NCBI GenBank assembly: GCA_030630695.1
Contig: DAOVMP010000040.1
Location: 1-5,909, forward strand
From: Candidatus Woesearchaeota archaeon
GTDB taxonomy: Archaea; Nanobdellota; Nanobdellia; Woesearchaeales; ARS49
Direction of reading: 5' to 3'
Length of the DNA stretch: 5,909 nucleotides
The notes beneath the pieces were generated by a model. The model ran no database searches, was not told the DNA's origin, and saw only the letters and a program-made list of their open reading frames with translations. The position numbers and the translations under genes were made by a program. Below are positions 1-5,287 of the stretch, piece by piece (the first letter of the stretch is position 1; each line of letters begins with the position of its first letter).

Positions 1-125
1 TTGAATTGATTCATGAAAAAACAGTTTCAGATGATATAATCGATTACCCAAAAAAGAAGTCAAGATTGTGTAAATACTCAACAGGCCAGTGCGAATTCTA
101 TGAAGTGTGTGGGAAGGAAGATTAA
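1..125 (+). CDS. C-terminal fragment of a Cys-rich protein, possibly an Fe-S PD-(D/E)XK (RecB/Cas4-like) nuclease
   Basis: The frame entering at base 3 is open for 40 codons and ends at TAA 123-125; the start lies outside the window. The visible tail is hydrophilic and ends with three cysteines spaced C-x6-C-x5-C (codons at 69, 90 and 108), the last two in a C-EFYEV-C context. Closing Cys clusters, usually C-x2-C-x5-C, coordinate an Fe-S cluster in Cas4/AddB/Dna2-type PD-(D/E)XK nucleases; the C-x5-C half fits, the first spacing does not. No nuclease motif is visible because the catalytic part would lie upstream. The family assignment is therefore a weak inference; that this is the 3' end of a real gene is more likely. 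The stop lies only 3 bp from the 3' end of the convergent tRNA gene, so there is no room for a terminator between them. Confidence 0.5.
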   Translation, partial: ELIHEKTVSDDIIDYPKKKSRLCKYSTGQCEFYEVCGKED

Positions 126-128
126 TAC

Positions 129-231
129 GCCGCGGCCGGGATTTTCGCCCAGAGATGCAGTGGTGTCGAACCCGGATATCCTTTCGGACCAGGGGTCTGA
201 ACCCTGCCCAATACCATTATGGCACCGCGGC
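129..231 (-). tRNA. tRNA-Leu (anticodon CAG) with a 23-nt intron in the T-loop
   Basis: Reading the minus strand from 231 gives a class II tRNA. The acceptor is GCCGCGG/CCGCGGC (7 perfect pairs), then T8 and G9. The D-arm has stem CCA/TGG and a loop with A14, G18G19 and A21. The anticodon arm is CAGGG-TTCAGAC-CCCTG, giving anticodon CAG (+ strand 197-199), which decodes the Leu codon CUG. A long variable arm (TCC-GAAA-GGA) fits Leu. The T-stem CCGGG/CCCGG (171-175 and 136-140) is perfect, but 30 nt instead of 7 separate its strands; removing 142-164 leaves the normal T-loop TTCGACT. No CCA is encoded. The base at discriminator position 73 (+ strand 128) would be G, whereas archaeal tRNA-Leu normally has A. 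Promoter candidates on the minus strand are a TATA-like box at 244-252 (rather close) and another at 267-274. Confidence 0.88.
142..164 (-). other. Bulge-helix-bulge intron in the tRNA T-loop (position 59/60)
   Basis: In minus-strand order, the T-stem CCGGG is followed by TTCG, bulge ACA, 16 nt, CGAA, bulge AAT and then CCCGG. TTCG pairs with CGAA as a four-bp central helix flanked by two three-nt bulges on opposite strands, which is the hBHBh' substrate of the archaeal tRNA splicing endonuclease. A short CC/GG helix closes the intron loop. Cutting after the second base of each bulge (AC^A and AA^T) removes exactly 23 nt and leaves a seven-nt T-loop with T54, T55, C56, G57 and A58. The geometry matches that of the common 37/38 anticodon-loop introns. 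Confidence 0.82.
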
Positions 232-274
232 ATTTTTAGTAAGTTTTATAAAGTTCAAAACAAATTGATATATC

Positions 275-314
275 GGGTCTGAACCTTGTTCCATACTTTG
301 TTATGGGACCGCGC
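275..314 (-). pseudogene. Degenerate copy of the 5' half of tRNA-Leu(CAG)
   Basis: On the minus strand, 313-275 aligns with 229-193 of the intact tRNA. The first block (acceptor and start of the D-arm) matches at 12 of 13 bases, the D-loop region has diverged with a 2-nt length change, and the last 11 bases (GGTTCAGACCC, anticodon loop with CAG) are identical. Similarity then stops; the next bases are GATATATC. There is no variable arm, T-arm or 3' acceptor strand, and the anticodon stem cannot form fully, so it is not a complete tRNA. It reads as a truncated duplication or recombination remnant. A 5' half of a trans-spliced tRNA is possible but poorly supported, because no GC-rich pairing extension follows. 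Confidence 0.6.
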
Positions 315-532
315 TTCTTTTTATTTTTATTCCAACAAAAACCGAATTTCTTCCAGCAAAATCGAAATAAAATTCAATTCAACCGAAACAGAACTCAAAA
401 AACAACTAATTTTCAAAAAATCAACGAGAAAACCGAAAAGAAAAAATAGTTTTGATTAGTGTGGGAAATGGGGGGTTTGGATATAGCGATTAAGAGAAGT
501 TTTTCGACCAAAGGAAGGAAAGCGTAGCGGGG

Positions 533-551
533 CAAAATCCTTCGGATTTTG
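533..551. repeat. Perfect 8-bp hairpin with a TTC loop
   Basis: CAAAATCC (533-540) and GGATTTTG (544-551) are perfectly complementary around TTC. The hairpin abuts the left arm of the outer inverted repeat at 552 and closes the G-rich block. No T-run follows on the + strand, so it does not look like a simple terminator. Confidence 0.6.
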
Positions 552-567
552 AGTTCAGAATTCAGGC
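552..567. repeat. Outer inverted repeat, left arm (partner 915-930)
   Basis: The reverse complement of 552-567 is GCCTGAATTCTGAACT; the partner at 915-930 reads GCCCGAATTCTGAATT, so 14 of 16 bases match. With the partner it encloses the 639-890 gene. The core GAATTCTGAA is identical. Confidence 0.55.
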
Positions 568-601
568 GTTATTGATATTAACTTTCAAGGGGTAAAAGAA
601 T

Positions 602-612
602 CGAAAGATTTA
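602..612. repeat. Inner inverted repeat, left arm (partner 888-898)
   Basis: CGAAAGATTTA is the perfect reverse complement of TAAATCTTTCG at 888-898 (11 of 11). This arm overlaps the TATA box of the gene at 639 and the partner overlaps its stop codon, so the pair brackets the gene very tightly. Confidence 0.55.
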
Positions 613-616
613 TAAG
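609..616 (+). promoter_or_regulatory. TATA box of the 83-aa membrane protein gene
   Basis: TTTATAAG is centred 26.5 bp before ATG 639, with purine-rich cgaaaga just upstream as a possible BRE. The spacing predicts transcription starting at or next to the A of the ATG, so the mRNA should be leaderless. No Shine-Dalgarno sequence is present. Confidence 0.7.
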
Positions 617-638
617 TATTTTATTAATATCTAATTGT

Positions 639-890
639 ATGAAATGTAAATCTGAATCATTAGAAAAAAAGTTGGATAAACCAGATTGGAAACAATGGTT
701 ACCTATTTGGGGGGTTTATCAAATAGTAAAGGATGGAGTTAATGGTAAACCAAGCATAATAATTAACAGAACTGAACAAGGAGTTGAACCGGCAAAACCG
801 CGGGTATTTTTTGGTAGTATGGCTTACCAAGCTGCTTCAGTTCTGGTAGTTGGTGCAGGTTTATACCAACTTGCAGAAAAATTATTCTAA
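639..890 (+). CDS. Small membrane protein of unknown function (83 aa)
   Basis: I do not recognise this family. The N-terminal half is charged (many Lys and Glu up to residue 18) and then has a Trp/Pro-rich stretch, WKQWLPIWGVYQ, at residues 17-28 that could lie in the membrane surface. Residues 57-78 (FFGSMAYQAASVLVVGAGLYQL) form one plausible transmembrane helix with small residues in its middle; only five residues follow. The start ATG is supported by a TATA box 26 bp upstream and leaderless spacing. The gene stands alone between long intergenic stretches and is enclosed by two nested inverted repeats (11 bp and 16 bp), which suggests it may have arrived as a unit. A T-run follows the stop. 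That it encodes a real protein is fairly likely; its function is unknown. Confidence 0.68.
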   Translation: MKCKSESLEKKLDKPDWKQWLPIWGVYQIVKDGVNGKPSIIINRTEQGVEPAKPRVFFGSMAYQAASVLVVGAGLYQLAEKLF

Positions 891-898
891 ATCTTTCG
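888..898. repeat. Inner inverted repeat, right arm (partner 602-612)
   Basis: TAAATCTTTCG, whose TAA is the stop codon of the preceding gene, is a perfect 11-bp inverted match to 602-612. Confidence 0.55.
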
Positions 899-914
899 GT
901 TTCTATCTTTTTTA
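899..914 (+). terminator. T-rich terminator after the 83-aa gene
   Basis: A pyrimidine-rich stretch ending in six consecutive T (908-913) lies 18 bp after the stop codon. Archaeal RNA polymerase terminates on such T-runs without needing a hairpin. Confidence 0.45.
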
Positions 915-930
915 GCCCGAATTCTGAATT
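915..930. repeat. Outer inverted repeat, right arm (partner 552-567)
   Basis: GCCCGAATTCTGAATT matches the reverse complement of 552-567 at 14 of 16 positions. It lies directly after the T-run. Confidence 0.55.
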
Positions 931-956
931 AGACATAACACTTATTAAGCGAAATT

Positions 957-998
957 ATTGTTCATTTAACTGTTCTTATTGCAAATTATATGAACAAT
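957..998. repeat. 9-bp perfect inverted repeat
   Basis: ATTGTTCAT (957-965) and ATGAACAAT (990-998) are perfectly complementary around a 24-base loop, in the 193-bp gap between the two membrane protein genes. It could be a regulator site or an RNA stem; nothing else in the sequence decides between these. Confidence 0.4.
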
Positions 999-1053
999 CT
1001 CCAAACACTCTACAAGAACCCTAAACTTCTAATACTCTTTCCCAACAAAAACA

Positions 1054-1061
1054 TTTAATAA
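1054..1061 (+). promoter_or_regulatory. TATA box of the 219-aa membrane protein gene
   Basis: TTTAATAA is centred 26.5 bp before ATG 1084, again the leaderless spacing. No ribosome binding site precedes the ATG. Confidence 0.6.
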
Positions 1062-1083
1062 CTAGTTCTTTATTATCTATACT

Positions 1084-1743
1084 ATGGGCGTAAAAGAGGT
1101 GTTCATCTACTTAGAAAACTTGGGTTTTTTAAACATAGTTGTGCCGTTTATTATTATCTTCATTGTTCTATACGCTTTGTTAAAAAGAGTTAAGATTTTT
1201 AAAGATAACAGAGTTAATGTTATTTTGGCAACATTAATCAGTTTTATTGCAATTGCTGCTGCAGATGTTATAACTAGTGTTAATTTGTTCTCATATTATT
1301 TAGTTATTTTCATTTTTGTAATAGTTGCTATTCTAATTTTATTAGCAGTATTAGGAGGCGAATTAGATTTAATGTCAAAAACCAACAAGAAATATTTTAC
1401 ATGGACTGTTGCAATTTTAATGTGCTTGCTAATTATATATGCATTATATCGTTCAGGAATTAAATTAAATTTAGGTCCAATTTCATATGATTGGTTAAGA
1501 TCTATAATACCTATTGCAATTGCAATTTTAGTTTTTGTTTTAATTGTTTGGTATATTACTTCTGGTGATCAGAAAACTTATAAAGAAGAAGCAAAGACAA
1601 GAGACGAAAAAGAAAAATCTAGAGAGAAAGAAAAGGAAAGCGAACCGTCGGAAGAAAAAGAACAACAATTTAAACCTAAATGGGTTTTGGAAAAAAAGAT
1701 CAAAGAAAAACCAGAAAAAGGACGTATTGAATTAGGTTCTTAA
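1084..1743 (+). CDS. Integral membrane protein with about five helices and a charged C-terminal tail (219 aa)
   Basis: Five hydrophobic segments are clear: residues about 16-33, 44-62, 70-90, 105-122 and 140-158. They are joined by short loops, some Lys/Arg-rich (KRVKIFKDNR at 34-43, KTNKK at 99-103). Residues 160-219 form a strongly charged tail of Lys, Glu, Asp and Arg, probably helical or disordered. There is no signal peptide and no motif that I can link to an enzyme or transporter. Similar hydrophobic proteins with a PF-hydrophobic-LLK-x-KIF first helix are, as I recall, common and unnamed in DPANN archaea; that is memory, not a search. The start fits a leaderless transcript from the TATA box at 1054. 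It converges with the phosphoesterase gene, and their 3' ends overlap by 4 bp through a shared TTAA. Confidence 0.8.
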   Translation: MGVKEVFIYLENLGFLNIVVPFIIIFIVLYALLKRVKIFKDNRVNVILATLISFIAIAAADVITSVNLFSYYLVIFIFVIVAILILLAVLGGELDLMSKTNKKYFTWTVAILMCLLIIYALYRSGIKLNLGPISYDWLRSIIPIAIAILVFVLIVWYITSGDQKTYKEEAKTRDEKEKSREKEKESEPSEEKEQQFKPKWVLEKKIKEKPEKGRIELGS

Positions 1744-2831
1744 TTGTTAGATGGATCAGCCATCTCATATACTTTCTTATAAACATCTATTTCTACTATT
1801 TTTTTGGTTTTAGTATCAATGTGAAGAACATATGCTCTTGCAACACCTGATTCTTTTTTGCCGGGATCTTCTGCACCAGCTCTTAATCCTTCATATCCGT
1901 GTTCGTTTGAATAAAACGGTTTGCCATGCATGTGTCCGCAAAGAGATATTAATGAATCGCCTTTAGCAGTTTCTTCTTTAAGCCAAAGTGCTAAACCCGC
2001 GCCATAACCTGCGCTTCCTGCAAAACTATCTAATCCTTTGTGAGTTACTAATACATCTGCTTTAGTACTTTTTAATTGTTTTTTAAGTTTGGAATAAACT
2101 TTATTGTTGGATTTATACTGCTTTAGATCTTCTTCAGTTCCAACTTCTTGTATGAATTTTTCTATATCTTCTATAAACTCATCTTCTCCTAATCCTTTGT
2201 ATAATTCTTGTGGAAGACCGCGAAGAATTTCATTTGTGTTTGGAGCGCCAGCAAAAACAAGACCTTTGATTTTAACAGGAGTTTTTTCTAAATAGGTCAT
2301 ATTTTTCATTATTTTGTACACTAGATCAGGATCATGATTACCTCTAACGCCTAATAAAGGACATTTTATTTTTCCCAGTCCTTTATCTATTTTAGAAATG
2401 TATCTTACCAGGTCGGGCATGATTGCTTTTGTTATGTCTTCTCTTTTCCTTTCTGCTTTTTCGGTTATCTCTTCTATTGTTTTATCTATTGTCTCTTTTT
2501 TCTTAAAATAAGATTCAAATAAATTACGTTCTTCTTTTGAAACTTTAGGATTTTTTAATTGTGTTTTGATTTTTTCTTCTCCTATTTCTTTAACTGTAGA
2601 ATACACTTGTCCATATTCTGAAAAAACTTTGATTTGATCTTCGTTGAAATTCAGTATTTCGTTTTCAGCTTTACCAAACATTTCGAGAATAATTTTGCCG
2701 TCAACTAAATTTCCGGAACTCGCGGCAACATCTGGTTTTGTAGAATTAGCTAAATCTACTATTGCCTCTAGATCTTGCATATTTGCATCTGTATGTATGT
2801 CTGAAAAGTGTAGTACTGTTGCTATTGTCAT
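1740..2831 (-). CDS. Calcineurin-like metallophosphoesterase with Asn in motif II and a long helical insertion (363 aa)
   Basis: The family hydrolyses phosphomono- or diesters with a two-metal centre; the substrate here is unknown. The motifs are D11-x-H13 (FSDIH), SGNLVD at 39-44, GNHD at 164-167, a TH pair with H264, and GHMH with H300 and H302. Motif II normally reads GDxxD/E; here the second residue is Asn41 (codon AAT), at the position of the Asp that bridges both metals. Residues about 45-155, between motifs II and III, form a Lys/Glu-rich, probably coiled-coil insertion far longer than usual. There is no signal peptide or membrane segment, so it is likely cytoplasmic. The start at 2831 is supported by AGGTGG four bases before the ATG and a TATA box upstream. 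The gene diverges from lonB. The family call is firm; catalytic activity is uncertain because of Asn41. Confidence 0.9.
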   Translation of the reverse strand: MTIATVLHFSDIHTDANMQDLEAIVDLANSTKPDVAASSGNLVDGKIILEMFGKAENEILNFNEDQIKVFSEYGQVYSTVKEIGEEKIKTQLKNPKVSKEERNLFESYFKKKETIDKTIEEITEKAERKREDITKAIMPDLVRYISKIDKGLGKIKCPLLGVRGNHDPDLVYKIMKNMTYLEKTPVKIKGLVFAGAPNTNEILRGLPQELYKGLGEDEFIEDIEKFIQEVGTEEDLKQYKSNNKVYSKLKKQLKSTKADVLVTHKGLDSFAGSAGYGAGLALWLKEETAKGDSLISLCGHMHGKPFYSNEHGYEGLRAGAEDPGKKESGVARAYVLHIDTKTKKIVEIDVYKKVYEMADPSNN

Positions 2832-2834
2832 TTC

Positions 2835-2840
2835 CCACCT
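2835..2840 (-). promoter_or_regulatory. Ribosome binding site AGGTGG of the phosphoesterase gene
   Basis: Reading AGGTGG-gaa-ATG on the minus strand, this is a good match to the archaeal anti-Shine-Dalgarno. Together with the TATA spacing it shows that this gene has a short leader of about 12 nt, unlike most of its neighbours. Confidence 0.65.
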
Positions 2841-2864
2841 TTATACTCTATAAACGCATCACCC

Positions 2865-2873
2865 CTATATAAA
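2865..2873 (-). promoter_or_regulatory. TATA box of the phosphoesterase gene
   Basis: The minus strand reads TTTATATAG. A start site about 26 bp downstream would fall near 2843, leaving a leader just long enough for the AGGTGG site. Confidence 0.6.
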
Positions 2874-2922
2874 CCTTTCGGTTTGTAATCACTAAATAGT
2901 AGCTACAAATCCCTTCATAACC

Positions 2923-2930
2923 TTTATAAA
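2923..2930 (+). promoter_or_regulatory. TATA box of lonB
   Basis: TTTATAAA is centred 26.5 bp before ATG 2953, so the lonB mRNA should be leaderless; no ribosome binding site precedes the ATG. Upstream in the divergent spacer are the palindrome GTAGCTAC (2899-2906) and a TTTGTA/TACAAA pair (2882-2887 and 2904-2909), possible operator material. Confidence 0.7.
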
Positions 2931-2952
2931 TCACTATCTCTTATACCGACGC

Positions 2953-4830
2953 ATGGGGTTTAATTTTAAGACTACAAAAGAAATAAAAGTACCTAAAAAA
3001 CTAGCAGAGCAGGTTATAGGCCAGGAACACGGTTTAAGTATTATACAAAAAGCAGCCAGACATAGAAGACACGTTATGCTTATAGGTGAGCCAGGAACTG
3101 GTAAATCCATGTTAGGACTGGCTTTAGCAGAATTGTTGTCAACTAATGGGCAATTGCAAGATGTTTTATGTTATCCTAATGAAAAAGATTCTAATAATCC
3201 TAAAATAAAATCATATTCTGCAAGCGAAGGTGAAAAAAGTTTAGTTAAATTAAAAAAATCATTAGAAACAGGAGTCACGTCAAGAAGAATGGTTTTATTG
3301 GTTTTTGCATCGGTTTTTATTTTCATTACAGGATGGTTTTTATGGTCTACGTTTGGAAAAACAGAATATGGACCAATTGTGCTAGTTTCTGCAATGGGTA
3401 ATTTAATCTGGATAATCTTATTAGTAGGATTCTTAATGGCAAGAGCTCCTAGTTTTTTAAAATCAATGAGTGGTTTGGCAATGCTTCCAAAACCGATTAT
3501 TACTCATAAGAAAAATGAAAAAGCTCCTTTTATAGATGCAACAGGAGCTCATGCAGGAGCATTGTTAGGAGATGTTTTGCATGATCCATTGCAATCAGGT
3601 GGTTTAGGAACTCCTCCGCATGAAAGAGTTATGCCTGGAATGATTCATAGAGCAAGTGGTGGTGTTTTGTTCGTAGATGAAATTGCTAATTTAAAAATTG
3701 AATCACAGCAAGAATTATTAACAGCATTACAAGAAAAAAAATACCCTATTACAGGTCAGTCTGAAAAAAGTTCTGGTTCAATGGTTAGAACAGAACCTGT
3801 TCCTTGTGACTTCGTTCTAATAGCTGCAGGTAATTTGGAAACTTTAAGACATATGCATCCTGCTTTAAGATCTAGAATTAGAGGTTATGGTTATGAAGTT
3901 TTTATGAAAGAAACAATGGAGGATAATGAAAAAAATCAAGAGCATATTGCACGTTTCGTAGCTCAAGAAGTTGTTAAAGATGGCAAGATTCCTCATTTCT
4001 CTAAAACTGCAGTAATGGTTATTTTAGATCAAGCCAGAAAAATGGCTAATAGAAAAAATCAGATAACATTAAGATTTAGAGAGATTGGTGGTTTAATAAG
4101 AGCTTCAGGCGATGTTGCAACAGGGGATAATGCAAAACTAGTTGAGCCAAAGCATATTTTTGAGGCAATGAAAGTTGCAAAAACATTAGAACAGCAGATG
4201 GCAGATACTTTTGTTGAGAGAAAAAAAGAATATGAAATAATTAAAATAAAAGGAAAAGAAATCGGAAGAGTTAATGGTTTGGCAGTTATGGGCAGTGGTG
4301 GAAATTTCACAGGAATAATTTTGCCTATTGAATCAGAAGTTACTCCTGGTGGTAAAGAAAAAGGTGTTGTTGCAACAGGTAAGCTGGGAACTATTGCTCT
4401 GGAAGCTGTGAAAAATGTTACTGCGATTGTTAAGAAATTCTTCGGAGAAGATATTAAAGACTACGACATTTATGTTCAATTCCTGCAGACATACGAAGGT
4501 GTTGAAGGTGATTCAGCAAGCATAGCAGTTGCAACTTCCATAATTTCCGCTTTAAAACAAGTTCCTGTTAATCAAGACACTGCAATGACTGGATCTTTGT
4601 CTGTTAGAGGAGAAGTACTCCCAGTAGGAGGTATAACTGCAAAAGTAGAAGCAGCAATCATCACAGGTATGAAAAAAGTTTTAGTTCCAAAATCAAATGT
4701 GCAGGATATAATTATTCATCCAGATGTTTTAAAAAAGATTAAAGTAATTCCAGTTTCAACAGTTCAGGATGTTTTAAAACATTCTCTAGATTTCACAGGT
4801 AAAGAAGATATTAAGAAAAAGATTTTGTAG
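2953..4830 (+). CDS. lonB: Archaeal LonB: membrane-anchored ATP-dependent Ser-Lys protease (625 aa)
   Basis: LonB unfolds and degrades proteins at the inner face of the archaeal membrane as a hexameric AAA+ protease. The domain order is diagnostic. Walker A GEPGTGKS is at 45-52. An insertion within the AAA+ module carries two transmembrane helices (about 113-131 and 141-162), the archaeal LonB hallmark. Walker B GGVLFVDE is at 236-243, sensor-1 Asn at about 294 (AAGN), arginines 306-310 are candidates for the Arg finger, and LRFREIGG at 373-380 fits sensor 2. The C-terminal Lon protease domain has the catalytic dyad Ser521 (EGDSAS) and Lys564 (GGITAK). It lacks the N-terminal domain of bacterial LonA. 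Length is typical and no key residue is missing. The start fits a leaderless transcript from the TATA box at 2923. It is transcribed away from the phosphoesterase gene. Confidence 0.97.
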   Translation: MGFNFKTTKEIKVPKKLAEQVIGQEHGLSIIQKAARHRRHVMLIGEPGTGKSMLGLALAELLSTNGQLQDVLCYPNEKDSNNPKIKSYSASEGEKSLVKLKKSLETGVTSRRMVLLVFASVFIFITGWFLWSTFGKTEYGPIVLVSAMGNLIWIILLVGFLMARAPSFLKSMSGLAMLPKPIITHKKNEKAPFIDATGAHAGALLGDVLHDPLQSGGLGTPPHERVMPGMIHRASGGVLFVDEIANLKIESQQELLTALQEKKYPITGQSEKSSGSMVRTEPVPCDFVLIAAGNLETLRHMHPALRSRIRGYGYEVFMKETMEDNEKNQEHIARFVAQEVVKDGKIPHFSKTAVMVILDQARKMANRKNQITLRFREIGGLIRASGDVATGDNAKLVEPKHIFEAMKVAKTLEQQMADTFVERKKEYEIIKIKGKEIGRVNGLAVMGSGGNFTGIILPIESEVTPGGKEKGVVATGKLGTIALEAVKNVTAIVKKFFGEDIKDYDIYVQFLQTYEGVEGDSASIAVATSIISALKQVPVNQDTAMTGSLSVRGEVLPVGGITAKVEAAIITGMKKVLVPKSNVQDIIIHPDVLKKIKVIPVSTVQDVLKHSLDFTGKEDIKKKIL

Positions 4831-4841
4831 TATAGAAAAGA

Positions 4842-4850
4842 TTAAATATA
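4842..4850 (+). promoter_or_regulatory. TATA box of the 127-aa protein gene
   Basis: TTAAATATA is centred 41 bp before ATG 4887. A start about 26 bp downstream (near 4872) leaves a leader of about 15 nt holding the GGGGGT site, so this gene does not depend on lonB read-through. Confidence 0.5.
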
Positions 4851-4874
4851 ACATTATACTAAATATTAGTTATC

Positions 4875-4880
4875 GGGGGT
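4875..4880 (+). promoter_or_regulatory. Ribosome binding site GGGGGT
   Basis: GGGGGT lies six bases before ATG 4887, near the ideal distance, and stands out in a very AT-rich spacer. It fixes the start codon of the following gene. Confidence 0.55.
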
Positions 4881-4886
4881 AATAAA

Positions 4887-5270
4887 ATGGTAGGGCAATA
4901 TGGTCAATATATAAAGTTTTTTCATCAAAAAAAAGATTGGAAATTTGGAGATCCACGGGTGGTATTAATTGTGCCAGAAACTTGCATTGTGGGTTATTTA
5001 AAATATGATTCAGTTACTGGTAATTTAAAACCAAATACGAATGTTGATTTCTTTTTAGAGGAAGGTGCGAAAATTAAATATATTTTAAAAGCACTCGAAA
5101 AAGATAGTAATAAAGTAGAATACGAAGATACCACAGTGGATGAAAAAGTATTAAGTGATTTAATTAAAGAAGGCAGACGTCTGAAAGAGATTAGAAGGCA
5201 AAAAGTCAGCATAGAAGATAAATTTGCATGTGATATACAGGATTGTATTAATCCTAATAAGCAATCCTGA
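4887..5270 (+). CDS. Soluble protein of unknown function (127 aa)
   Basis: I do not recognise this protein. It has no membrane segment or signal peptide. Residues about 1-60 look like beta strands with loops (VVLIVPETCIVGYLKYDS at 25-42), and residues about 61-108 are mostly charged helix, ending in a basic patch with three Arg-Arg/Arg-Lys steps (GRRLKEIRRQK at 96-106). Three cysteines are present at 33, 115 and 120; the last two form C-x4-C near the C-terminus, which is too little for a metal-site claim. The start is set by the GGGGGT site. It sits 56 bp after lonB with its own probable promoter, and the zinc-ribbon gene follows 48 bp later. A role linked to LonB (substrate or adaptor) is conceivable from position only. 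Confidence 0.75.
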   Translation: MVGQYGQYIKFFHQKKDWKFGDPRVVLIVPETCIVGYLKYDSVTGNLKPNTNVDFFLEEGAKIKYILKALEKDSNKVEYEDTTVDEKVLSDLIKEGRRLKEIRRQKVSIEDKFACDIQDCINPNKQS

Positions 5271-5287
5271 CTGTTTGAGTCAAAACA

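Larger units (their letters stand above)
315..638. other. Long intergenic region without a supported gene
   Basis: Two compositional segments are visible. About 330-450 is very poor in G on the + strand and contains aaccga three times (near 350, 381 and 432). About 466-551 is clearly richer in G, with runs such as six G near 471 and gcgtagcgggg near 521-531, and ends in a hairpin. The last part holds two inverted-repeat arms and the TATA box of the gene at 639. I find no convincing reading frame with a start. A structured RNA in the G-rich block is possible, but I cannot draw a family-level fold. Confidence 0.5.

Noticed and set aside
244..252. Minus-strand TTTATAAAA as a certain promoter of the tRNA-Leu gene
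   Set aside because: Its centre is only 17 bp before the mature 5' end, which would put the start inside the tRNA; it remains a candidate, with 267-274 as the alternative.
100..282. 60-codon + strand frame with an ATG at 100
   Set aside because: It runs through the antisense of the tRNA-Leu gene, its intron and the half-copy, so it is a chance frame over structural RNA; the upstream protein is read in another frame there.
275..314. Reading the tRNA half-copy as the 5' half of a trans-spliced (split) tRNA
   Set aside because: Split tRNA halves carry a GC-rich pairing extension after the anticodon half; here an AT-rich palindrome follows, and an intact gene with the same anticodon is next to it.
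327..455. About 43-codon minus-strand open frame rich in Phe, Leu, Ser
   Set aside because: It has no ATG start and its openness follows from the G-poor composition of the + strand; no promoter or ribosome binding site fits.
990..1058. 22-codon frame starting at ATG 990
   Set aside because: No TATA box at the 26-bp spacing and no ribosome binding site; its ATG is part of the 9-bp inverted repeat and its stop overlaps the promoter of the next gene.
1544..1735. 63-codon + frame, almost all Lys, Arg and Asn
   Set aside because: It is the shifted frame of the AAA/GAA-rich tail of the 219-aa membrane protein.
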